Shown: positions 1 through 6,164 of the stretch, piece by piece
How positions within the stretch are numbered: the first letter of the stretch is position 1
How the letters are laid out: each line of letters starts with the position of its first letter
NCBI GenBank assembly: GCA_955652625.1
Contig: CATPBM010000099.1
Location: forward strand, 1-8,102
Reading direction: 5' to 3'
Length of the DNA: 8,102 nucleotides
From: an uncultured Steroidobacteraceae bacterium
GTDB taxonomy: Bacteria; Pseudomonadota; Gammaproteobacteria; Steroidobacterales; Steroidobacteraceae
Translations under genes and position numbers: made by a program
The notes under the pieces: generated by a model
Told to the model about the DNA's origin: nothing
What the model saw: only the letters and a program-made list of their open reading frames with translations
The model's database searches: none

Positions 1-518
1 AATATGAAGGGGATGCCGGCAGCGGCAAACTGCGTCGCGTGCTGGATCATGCCCTCGCGTCCGTCAGGGGCGACGATGCCGATGGCGATGTCGTGCGCGT
101 CGGCAACCCGGTTCTGGTGCGCGTGCTGCATCGCTCCCGGATGAAACGCCGTAATCTGGTTGTCATCCAGGTCCGTGGTGATGAACGCCTGGGCGGTGAG
201 CTCTGCGTCGATGACCCGTACGTGATCGGCCGGTACACCGGCGCGCGCCATCCACTCCCGGTAGGGGCCGAAGTCGGTGCCGACCGTGGCCATGGGGTAC
301 CCGGTGTCCCCCAGCAGGCGCAGGTTGTAGGCGATGTTGCCGGCGCAGCCACCGAATTCCCGGCGCATCTGCGGCACCAGGAACGACACGTTCAGCATGT
401 GGATCCTGTCGGGCAGGATGTGATTCGCGAAACGATCGCCGAACACCATGATGGTGTCGAACGCCAGGGAGCCGCAGATCAGCGCCCGCCCCGGCCGGAT
501 GAGCGGGTCGATGTTCAT
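1..518 (-). CDS. PfkB-family carbohydrate/adenosine kinase, 3' end outside window
   Basis: This is the N-terminal 172 residues of a ribokinase-type (PfkB) kinase, which would phosphorylate a sugar or nucleoside with ATP in the cytoplasm. The protein opens with MNIDPLIRPGRALICGSLAF, where 'ICGSLAFDTIM' is the first strand of the fold. About 55-60 residues in comes EFGGCAGNIAYNLRLLG, the PfkB N-terminal signature (GG...GN, Asn contacting substrate). A 'VGTDFGPY' segment follows, as in bacterial adenosine-kinase-like members. The catalytic GAGD motif lies in the missing C-terminal part, so substrate cannot be settled; adenosine is a guess from overall resemblance. The ATG at 518 is chosen because it begins just before the first strand. 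No good Shine-Dalgarno is visible, which fits translational coupling to fdhD, whose stop is 14 nt upstream. Family assignment is secure; substrate is not. Confidence 0.88.
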   Translation of the reverse strand, partial: MNIDPLIRPGRALICGSLAFDTIMVFGDRFANHILPDRIHMLNVSFLVPQMRREFGGCAGNIAYNLRLLGDTGYPMATVGTDFGPYREWMARAGVPADHVRVIDAELTAQAFITTDLDDNQITAFHPGAMQHAHQNRVADAHDIAIGIVAPDGREGMIQHATQFAAAGIPFI

Positions 519-532
519 GGGCGTGTGCGGCG

Positions 533-1351
533 TTATTTCACTCGCTGCGGGTGCGCGTAAACGACATGCCGGTCGGCGCGGGCGAACGCCACCAGCGTAA
601 GTCCCGCGCGCTGCGCCAACCGCACCGCGAACGCGGTCGGCGCCGACAGCGCGACCAGCAGCGAGATCCCCACGGTGGCGCACTTCTGCACCATCTCGTA
701 GCTCGCGCGGCTGGTGATGAGCATATACCCGGCCGCCAGATCCGCGTGCGCACGTGTCAGGGCGCCGATGCTCTTGTCGAGCGCATTGTGCCGACCGACA
801 TCCTCGCGCACGACCTGGATGCCCGCTCCGGGTACCACCCACGCCGCCGCATGCACGCTGCCGGTGCGCGCATTGATCGGCTGCCTGCCCGACAACTCCG
901 CGATTGCAGCATGCAGCTCGGCCGCCGTTACGCTGACCCCGGCAGGCACTGGCCCGCATTCACGGATGGCGTCGGCGGCGGTTTCCGCCCCGCACAACCC
1001 GCAGCCGGTCCTGCCGGCGAGATTGCGGCGCCGCTTCAGCAGTTGCGTGAAGCGCTCCCATGAGACGGTGATTTTCACATCCGCGGAGGCCGCGCCCTGG
1101 CTCACCTCCACCCCGCGGATCTCGTCCGCGCGCTCCACGAGCCCCTCGCTCAGGGTGAAGCCCACCCCGTAGTCCTCGAGGTCGGCTGGGGTTGCGAGCA
1201 TTACCACGTGCGGCACGTCGTGATAAACGAGCGCGACCGGCATCTCCTCGGCGATGAGGTCGGTGGTATGGGTCACCTCACCGCGCGTCCAGCGCTCGAC
1301 GCTCAGCTGCGCGCTGACTGCGGCCGGCACCGGCAGCCTCTCTACCGCCAC
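533..1351 (-). CDS. fdhD: Formate dehydrogenase accessory sulfurtransferase FdhD
   Basis: FdhD takes sulfur from the cysteine desulfurase IscS and passes it to the molybdenum (bis-MGD) cofactor of formate dehydrogenase, which is inactive without it. The 272-residue product has the family's usual length. It carries the sulfur-carrying CxxC motif in TGCGLCGAE (Cys117 and Cys120, matching Cys121 and Cys124 of E. coli FdhD). It also has the conserved VREDVGRHNALDK near residues 181-193, and TSRASYEMVQK near 213-223. The start is a GTG: an in-frame TGA stop lies three codons upstream, so the frame cannot extend further, and GGGTGAG upstream is a plausible ribosome site. No formate dehydrogenase subunit or molybdenum-cofactor gene is in the window, so its client is encoded elsewhere or beyond the left edge. 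It is the first gene of a likely two-gene unit with the kinase. Confidence 0.96.
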   Translation of the reverse strand: MAVERLPVPAAVSAQLSVERWTRGEVTHTTDLIAEEMPVALVYHDVPHVVMLATPADLEDYGVGFTLSEGLVERADEIRGVEVSQGAASADVKITVSWERFTQLLKRRRNLAGRTGCGLCGAETAADAIRECGPVPAGVSVTAAELHAAIAELSGRQPINARTGSVHAAAWVVPGAGIQVVREDVGRHNALDKSIGALTRAHADLAAGYMLITSRASYEMVQKCATVGISLLVALSAPTAFAVRLAQRAGLTLVAFARADRHVVYAHPQRVK

Positions 1352-1481
1352 CTCAGCTCACCCTGCCGGCCCGGAGCCGCCGCAGGCATCAGGCCGGCGG
1401 CCGGTCCGGCTTGCGCCGCCGCGCCCCCGGCGCCCGGGCGCCGCACGAGGGCGCTTTCAACCGGCGGCAGTGCATCCATAG

Positions 1482-1517
1482 TTATATACAGTATACGTCG
1501 GGCGCGGCCCGGGCCGC
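1482..1517. promoter_or_regulatory. AT-rich island with palindromes, likely promoter/operator upstream of fdhD
   Basis: In a very GC-rich background this short stretch holds a perfect 11-base palindrome, tatacagtata (1485-1495), next to a perfect 14-base palindrome, gcggcccgggccgc (1504-1517). On the minus strand TATACT (1495-1490) is a good -10 hexamer for fdhD, but no convincing -35 sits at the right distance. The same strand reads TACTGTATAT, which matches one half of the enterobacterial LexA box; the other half is poor. The role as promoter or operator is inferred from position and composition only, and it could serve either divergent gene. Confidence 0.35.
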
Positions 1518-1590
1518 TTGTATAGGGCCTCGGAATACCCGGGATATCGCAACGCTTATGTCTCACCCCTGACGGGCGCGTGGCTGAGTC

Positions 1591-2403
1591 ATGGGGATCG
1601 CTCTACACTCGCGCACCGCCGAAACGAAAAGAACCGTGGTCGATTCGCAATCCCCAAATCTGCGGGCGAAGTCCGTGCTGGCGTTGGCGCTGCTCGGCGC
1701 AACCGCGCCGGCGGCGCACGCTATCGAGCTGGGCCACGACCTGACCGCCGGCGGCAATCTCGCCCTCACCAGCAACTACATCTACCGCGGCGTCTCCGAG
1801 AGTGACAATCACGGGGCGGTGCAGGGGGACGTGCACCTCGACAGCAGCGGCGGGAACTTTGCCGGGGTGTGGGGCTCGACGCGCGAGCCCGACCTCGATC
1901 CCGGTGCCCGCTACGATCTGGAGGTCTATCTCGGGCACCGCTTCGACCTGAGCAGCGTCTGGAACGCCACTTTGAGCCTGCGCAGTCACTACTATGCCGG
2001 CGGAACCCAGGAAGCATCCAACGACTACCAGGAGATCCTCGGTACGCTGACGTACCTTGATCGCTGGTCATTTTCAGTGACGGCCATTCCGAACGCGGTG
2101 CGTTACTGGTTCTACCGGCGGTTGAGCCGCAGCCCCGCGTGGATCGCCGAGACCTCGGGGCAGTGGCTCATCGCGGAAGGGCTATTCGTGACCGCAGGCG
2201 CTGGCTACTACTCCTCGCCAGGAACGGGTCCGGGGATCCAGAGGGGCACCGGGTACGCCTATGGCAACGGCGGACTTGCCTACGAGTGGCGCAGCTTTCG
2301 GCTGGATGTCGATTATTTCCTCGCGCAGGACAGTGCCGTGCGCACTTCCCCCTACCCGATCGCCAACCACCGCCTGGAAGGCACCCTGAGCTGGCGTTTT
2401 TGA
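1591..2403 (+). CDS. TorF-like putative outer-membrane porin (TIGR02001 type)
   Basis: This is a predicted outer-membrane beta-barrel protein of the family annotated as TorF-type putative porin (TIGR02001); its substrate is unknown. As drawn it has 270 residues. A hydrophobic signal core at about residues 29-42 ends in AHA, with likely cleavage after residue 44. The mature protein begins with the family hallmark GGNLALTSNYIYRGVSESD at about residues 54-72. Alternating polar and aromatic strands follow, and the final residue is Phe, as expected for BAM-dependent barrel insertion. The ATG at 1591 gives an unusually long stretch before the signal core. A GTG at 1636, preceded by AAAAGAA, would give a more normal signal peptide and may be the true start. 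It is followed after 93 nt by the sigma-factor gene on the same strand. Family call is good; function is not known. Confidence 0.85.
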   Translation: MGIALHSRTAETKRTVVDSQSPNLRAKSVLALALLGATAPAAHAIELGHDLTAGGNLALTSNYIYRGVSESDNHGAVQGDVHLDSSGGNFAGVWGSTREPDLDPGARYDLEVYLGHRFDLSSVWNATLSLRSHYYAGGTQEASNDYQEILGTLTYLDRWSFSVTAIPNAVRYWFYRRLSRSPAWIAETSGQWLIAEGLFVTAGAGYYSSPGTGPGIQRGTGYAYGNGGLAYEWRSFRLDVDYFLAQDSAVRTSPYPIANHRLEGTLSWRF

Positions 2404-2484
2404 CCGGCCGGGGCGCGGAGGTGATAGTCGCAGGAGCTGGATGGACTGAACCGGCGGCGGGGCAGCTGACACTCACCTTGGTAT

Positions 2485-2490
2485 AAGGGT
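2485..2490 (+). promoter_or_regulatory. Ribosome binding site of the sigma-factor gene
   Basis: The sequence AAGGGT lies 6 nt before the GTG at 2497 and supports that start over the in-frame ATG at 2527, whose only purine run touches the start codon. Confidence 0.55.
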
Positions 2491-2496
2491 GCGTAC

Positions 2497-3138
2497 GTGA
2501 AGGCCACGGGTTACAGCGACAAGGGCATGGCGGAGGCGACATATCGCGGCAGCGTCGGCGTGGCCCACGAGGTGGACCTCATTGCGCGCGTGGCCGACGG
2601 CGACCGCAAGGCGTTCGAGGAGCTCTACAATCTCTACCACCGCCGCATGGCGCGCTTCCTGACGCGCCTCACGCATCGCTACGACCTCGCCGAGGAAATC
2701 ATCAACGACACTTTCTGGGTCGTGTGGCGCAAGGCGCGTGACTTCCGCGGCGATTCGCAGCCCTCGACCTGGATCCTGGGGATCGCGTACCGCAAGGCGC
2801 GGAACGCGTTCCGCTCCGCGGCGCGCCTGGCGGAGAAGAACCTGGAGGCCGCCCCGCTGCCACCTACGAGCGAGGACCCTTTCAGCATCGAGGAGCTGCG
2901 CGACTGGCTCGGGCAGGCGCTGGCGCAGCTGCCGGTAGAACAGCGCCTCGCGGTGGAGTTGTGTTACGAACTTGGTTATTCCTGTGAGGAGATCGCAGCC
3001 GTCATGAGCTGCCCTGTTAACACGGTGAAGACGCGCCTGTTTCACGCGCGCGCGAAACTTCAGAAGTTGCTGCCGCCTCTGGCCGGTTTTGCGCTCGCGA
3101 GCGCCGGCATCGCAGCACCGCAAGGCGCCAAGCCATGA
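2497..3138 (+). CDS. ECF-type RNA polymerase sigma factor
   Basis: This is a 213-residue group-4 (extracytoplasmic function) sigma factor that would direct RNA polymerase to a stress or envelope regulon. Region 2 spans roughly residues 25-105, with DLAEEIINDTFWVVWRKA (region 2.2, core binding) and then FRGDSQPSTWILGIAYRKA (regions 2.3-2.4, -10 recognition). A variable acidic linker follows. Region 4 runs from about 133 to 192 and ends in the helix-turn-helix YSCEEIAAVMSCPVNTVKTR, then LFHARAKL. About 20 residues extend past region 4, rich in Ala and Gly, and are not part of the core fold. The GTG start is backed by a ribosome site. The stop overlaps the next start as ATGA, so it is translationally coupled to its anti-sigma factor. 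Autoregulation is likely for this class, but I cannot prove a promoter here. Which ECF subgroup it belongs to is not determined. Confidence 0.95.
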   Translation: MKATGYSDKGMAEATYRGSVGVAHEVDLIARVADGDRKAFEELYNLYHRRMARFLTRLTHRYDLAEEIINDTFWVVWRKARDFRGDSQPSTWILGIAYRKARNAFRSAARLAEKNLEAAPLPPTSEDPFSIEELRDWLGQALAQLPVEQRLAVELCYELGYSCEEIAAVMSCPVNTVKTRLFHARAKLQKLLPPLAGFALASAGIAAPQGAKP

Positions 3139-3851
3139 CCGTGAGCGGCATCTCCCGTCACGAGGAGTCGTGGGTACTGCTGCCCTGGCTCGCCAACGGC
3201 CGGCTGCCCCAGGCTGAGCGCGCCCGGGTGGAGGAGCACGTGCGCGGCTGCCAGGCCTGCGCGCAGGAGCTCGCGCTGCAGCGCCTGATGTGCCGGGCAT
3301 TGACCGAGCCTGAGCGCGTGACCTACGCGCCCGCGCCCTCGTTCCGCAAGCTCATGGATCGCATCGATGGCCGTGCGACCGAGCGCCACGAGGAGCGGCG
3401 CGCCGGGCGCTCGCGCAGCTTCCCCCCGGCTGCGCTTTCGGCGTGGCGACCGCCAGGGCTTGCGTGGGCGGCGAGCTTCGTGGCCGTTATCGGGCTGGCG
3501 GCGGCGGGTGCGACTGCCTACCGCTGGTCGCAGCCGCTGTATGTGACTCACACCGCCGCCCCGCACAGCGCATCCGGGGTACTGCACATCGCCCTCGAGC
3601 GCTCACTGTCGATCGGTGAGGTCGAAGAACTGCTGCGCTCGGCGCACGCTCGCGTGGTCGAGGGTCCCGACGCCAGCGGCATTTTCGGCGTGACCCCCAC
3701 GGCTGCGCAGGCCGACCCGCGCGCGATACGCGCGCTGGCGCTGAGGCTGCGCACCGATGCGCGCGTGCGCTGGATCGAGCCCGTGGGTGCGGCAGATGCG
3801 CCCGACAAGCGGGTGCAGGGACCGCGCACGCAGGATCCGCAGGTTCCCTAA
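3135..3851 (+). CDS. Membrane-anchored zinc (ZAS/zf-HC2) anti-sigma factor with I9-like periplasmic domain
   Basis: This protein should hold the upstream sigma factor inactive at the inner membrane. The cytoplasmic N-terminus has the zinc anti-sigma signature: His9 in 'RHEESWVLLPWLANGRL', then HxxxCxxC at His35, Cys39 and Cys42. A basic linker leads to a single membrane helix at about residues 108-128 (GLAWAASFVAVIGLAAAGA). The remaining ~105 residues would face the periplasm. Within them, residues 148-217 run from a strand (VLHIALE), through a helix (IGEVEELLRSA), to IFGVT and LRTDARVRWIEPV. That order and ending resemble the inhibitor I9 propeptide of subtilisins, as do the pro-region residues of the protease encoded next. 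The start overlaps the sigma stop; the stop is 1 nt before the protease start. Anti-sigma role is confident; the I9 likeness is read by eye. Confidence 0.92.
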   Translation: MTVSGISRHEESWVLLPWLANGRLPQAERARVEEHVRGCQACAQELALQRLMCRALTEPERVTYAPAPSFRKLMDRIDGRATERHEERRAGRSRSFPPAALSAWRPPGLAWAASFVAVIGLAAAGATAYRWSQPLYVTHTAAPHSASGVLHIALERSLSIGEVEELLRSAHARVVEGPDASGIFGVTPTAAQADPRAIRALALRLRTDARVRWIEPVGAADAPDKRVQGPRTQDPQVP

Positions 3852-3852
3852 A

Positions 3853-5115
3853 ATGCGCACGTTCGTGCACGCCGCGGCGGCCTGGCTGGCGATGCTGGCC
3901 GCGGGCGCGGTTCCCGGAGCCACCCTCCCGGCGCCCATCCCGGCTCCCTTACCGAGAATCGTGGTGGCGTTTGCCAACGTGCCGCACTCCGCGCCCGGTC
4001 CCGCCGGGGCCACCGGCAGCCGGTACGCGGGGCAGGGTTACCGGGTGTCCCAGAGCGCGCATCAACAGGCGCGCCGCGTCGCCGCGGCCTATTCGCTGCA
4101 TGAGGTCGCGAGCTGGCCGATCAAGGCCCTGTCGATGCATTGCGTGGTGTTTGAGATCACCAACGGCCAGCCGGTGGCCGAGGTGCTTGCCGAGCTGTCC
4201 CGGGACCCGCGCGTGATGCTCGCCCAGCCGCTGCACGAATTCCACACGCTCACCGATACACACGTCACGGGCGGCTCCTACAACGACCCGCTCTATGACC
4301 TGCAAACCAACCTCGTGACCCTCGGCATCGCCCGTGCCCACGAGCGCACGCAGGGTGCTGGCATGCGCATCGCCCTGATCGATACCGCCGTCGACAGCGC
4401 CCATCCGGACCTCGCCGGCCGCATCCTGGGTACGCACTCTTTCATCGCGACGCGCCCGCGCTCGCCGGCCTTCCTGCGCCATGGGACCGCGATGGCGGGC
4501 CTGATCGCGGCGGTCGCCAACAATCACATCGGTATCGTGGGCATCGCACCGCTCGCGCAACTGGAAATCTTCGAGGCCTGCTGGCAGCTCGAGCCCGACA
4601 ACGACGCCGCAGCCTGCAACACCTTCACCTTGGCGCAGGCGCTTGCCGCGGCCATCGCTTCCGGTGCACCGCTCATCAATCTGAGCTTCGCCGGTCCCGC
4701 AGACCCGTTGTTGTCCGCGCTCGTGCAGTCGGGACTCAGGCGCGGCGTGACCTTCGTCGGCGCCGCGGCCGGACCCGACGCGCCCTTTCCGACTGCAATC
4801 CCGGGGGTGATTTCCGCAAGCGGCAGCGAGCACCCGCTGCCCGCGGGCAGCCTCCCCGCTCCGGCGGAACATGTATTGACGCTGCGCCCCGGCGGGCAGT
4901 ACGACTTCGAGTCCGGAACCTCGGTGGCGGCCGCGGAGCTCACCGGCCTGATCGCGCTGCTGATGGCGGCGGCGCCTAAACGCCCTGCCGGCCGCAGCAT
5001 CGCGCAGCTGCTCGGGGAAACCGCGGCGCCTGAGATGGTGAACGTGAACGCCGCACTCGCGCGGCTCGACGAGCTGTACGGCGCAGCGCACCTGGCCACA
5101 CGCGGCATGCGCTAA
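3853..5115 (+). CDS. Secreted S8 (subtilisin-family) serine protease, atypical oxyanion site
   Basis: The 420-residue product has a signal peptide (hydrophobic stretch to about residue 20, cleavage near PGA at 23). A propeptide-like region follows at about 36-131 (IVVAFANV ... LSRDPRVMLAQPLHEF). The S8 catalytic domain covers about 145-400. The triad is visible: Asp177 in ALIDTAVDSAHPDL, His210 in RHGTAMAGLIAA and Ser357 in SGTSVAAAELTG. Two departures stand out. The usual AAGN oxyanion Asn is replaced by Pro308 (AAAGPDAP), and the Pro normally following GTS-x-A-A is missing. Activity may be low or altered. The ATG at 3853 is chosen because it gives a proper signal peptide and lies 1 nt after the anti-sigma stop; the frame stays open 96 nt further upstream, but that part is shadow inside the anti-sigma gene. 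It is the third gene of the sigma/anti-sigma operon, which points to a linked envelope function. Confidence 0.93.
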   Translation: MRTFVHAAAAWLAMLAAGAVPGATLPAPIPAPLPRIVVAFANVPHSAPGPAGATGSRYAGQGYRVSQSAHQQARRVAAAYSLHEVASWPIKALSMHCVVFEITNGQPVAEVLAELSRDPRVMLAQPLHEFHTLTDTHVTGGSYNDPLYDLQTNLVTLGIARAHERTQGAGMRIALIDTAVDSAHPDLAGRILGTHSFIATRPRSPAFLRHGTAMAGLIAAVANNHIGIVGIAPLAQLEIFEACWQLEPDNDAAACNTFTLAQALAAAIASGAPLINLSFAGPADPLLSALVQSGLRRGVTFVGAAAGPDAPFPTAIPGVISASGSEHPLPAGSLPAPAEHVLTLRPGGQYDFESGTSVAAAELTGLIALLMAAAPKRPAGRSIAQLLGETAAPEMVNVNAALARLDELYGAAHLATRGMR

Positions 5116-5128
5116 GCGTCCCGCCTGC

Positions 5129-5143
5129 GGCGGCTTGACCGCC
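5129..5143 (+). other. Short GC stem-loop between protease and dehydratase genes
   Basis: GGCGG, a 5-base loop and CCGCC can pair just after the protease stop. There is no following T-run, and an overlapping CCGCC at 5121-5125 could pair instead. It may limit readthrough from the operon, but it is not a convincing intrinsic terminator. Confidence 0.2.
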
Positions 5144-5171
5144 TCTCGTGCTCTGGCCATGCTCGCTCGTC

Positions 5172-6146
5172 ATGCCTGAGGACTCCGCCGGTCTTACCTG
5201 GAAGCTCATCGAGCAGGCGCGCGAGCGCATCGCAGACAAGGTGAGCGTGACGCCGGTGCTCACCAGTGCGACGCTGGACGCGCAGGCCGGGGCGCACCTG
5301 TACTTCAAGTGCGAGAACTTTCAGAAGTGCGGCGCGTTCAAGGCGCGCGGGGCCACCAACGCCGTGTTCGCGCTGTCCGAGCAGGCCGCGCTGCGCGGCG
5401 TGGCCACCCACTCCTCAGGCAATCACGCGGCAGCCCTGGCGCGCGCGGCGCGCCTGCGCGGGATTTCAGCTTACATTGTGATGCCCGATAACAGCGCGCA
5501 GGCCAAACGCGCCGCGGTAAGCCGTTACGGCGGCGAGATCACCTACTGCGCCCCGACCCTGGCGGCGCGTGAGAGCACCGCACGGCAGGTGATGGCCGCC
5601 ACGGGCGCGGCGCTGGTTCATCCCTACGACGATCTGCTGGTGATGGCCGGGCAGGCGACCGCGGCCGTGGAGCTGCTCGAGCAGGTTCCCGACCTCGACG
5701 TGATTCTCTGCACGGTGGGCGGCGGCGGGCTGCTTTCTGGGACCGCGGTGGCCGCCCGCACCGTGAAGCCCGCCGTACGCGTCATCGGCATCGAGCCCGC
5801 CGGCGCCGACGATGCCGCCCGTTCATTTCGCGCCGGGCAGATCCTCCCGAGCGTCAACCCCGACACCATAGCCGACGGCCTGCGCAGCTCCCTGGGCGTG
5901 AGGCCCTTCGCCGAGATCCGCCGCCTGGTCGAGGACATCGCCACCGTCCCGGATGAGGCGATCGTGCGCGCGATGCGAGTGCTGTGGGAAGTGCTCAAGG
6001 TCGTCGTGGAGCCCTCGGGTGCCGTGCCCTACGCCGCGTTGCTCGCCCCCGGTCTGGCGCTGCGCGGCAGGCGCATCGGACTGGTGCTCAGCGGCGGCAA
6101 TCTCGACCTGGATCGGCTGCCCTGGAGCGCGCCCGCGACGCACTGA
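5172..6146 (+). CDS. PLP-dependent threonine/serine dehydratase, serine-racemase-like
   Basis: This fold-type II PLP enzyme (324 residues) would deaminate threonine or serine to 2-oxo acid and ammonia in the cytoplasm, or racemise serine. The PLP lysine is Lys57 in CGAFKARGA. The SSGNH loop at 81-85 includes Ser82, matching the racemisation serine Ser84 of human serine racemase. The phosphate-binding glycine loop is VGGGGLLSG at 182-190, and LSGGN at 306-310 contacts the cofactor ring. In EPAGADD, Glu208, Ala212 and Asp214 have the spacing of the Mg-binding residues of human serine racemase (Glu210, Ala214, Asp216). There is no C-terminal ACT regulatory domain, so it is the short, catabolic-length type rather than IlvA. 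The ATG at 5172 gives the usual N-terminus; a GTG at 5148 in frame is possible, and neither has a clear ribosome site. Dehydratase and racemase cannot be told apart here. Confidence 0.9.
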   Translation: MPEDSAGLTWKLIEQARERIADKVSVTPVLTSATLDAQAGAHLYFKCENFQKCGAFKARGATNAVFALSEQAALRGVATHSSGNHAAALARAARLRGISAYIVMPDNSAQAKRAAVSRYGGEITYCAPTLAARESTARQVMAATGAALVHPYDDLLVMAGQATAAVELLEQVPDLDVILCTVGGGGLLSGTAVAARTVKPAVRVIGIEPAGADDAARSFRAGQILPSVNPDTIADGLRSSLGVRPFAEIRRLVEDIATVPDEAIVRAMRVLWEVLKVVVEPSGAVPYAALLAPGLALRGRRIGLVLSGGNLDLDRLPWSAPATH

Positions 6147-6164
6147 CCCTTCGGCGCCGTTCGC

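Noticed and set aside
1342..1479. Remnant of an SOS imuA gene, suggested by the LexA-like half-site
   Set aside because: The short peptide shows no convincing ImuA motif, the second LexA half-site is poor, and no imuB or dnaE2 follows.
2473..3300. Minus-strand open frame opposite the sigma factor
   Set aside because: It overlaps clear sigma-factor and anti-sigma domains and has no recognisable domain of its own.
3757..3852. Upstream extension of the S8 protease reading frame
   Set aside because: It lies inside the anti-sigma gene, would bury the signal peptide behind 32 basic residues, and is explained by the ATG at 3853.
3949..5160. Minus-strand open frame of 403 codons opposite the S8 protease
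   Set aside because: The plus strand has signal peptide, triad and operon context; the antisense product is Arg/Gly-rich without motifs.
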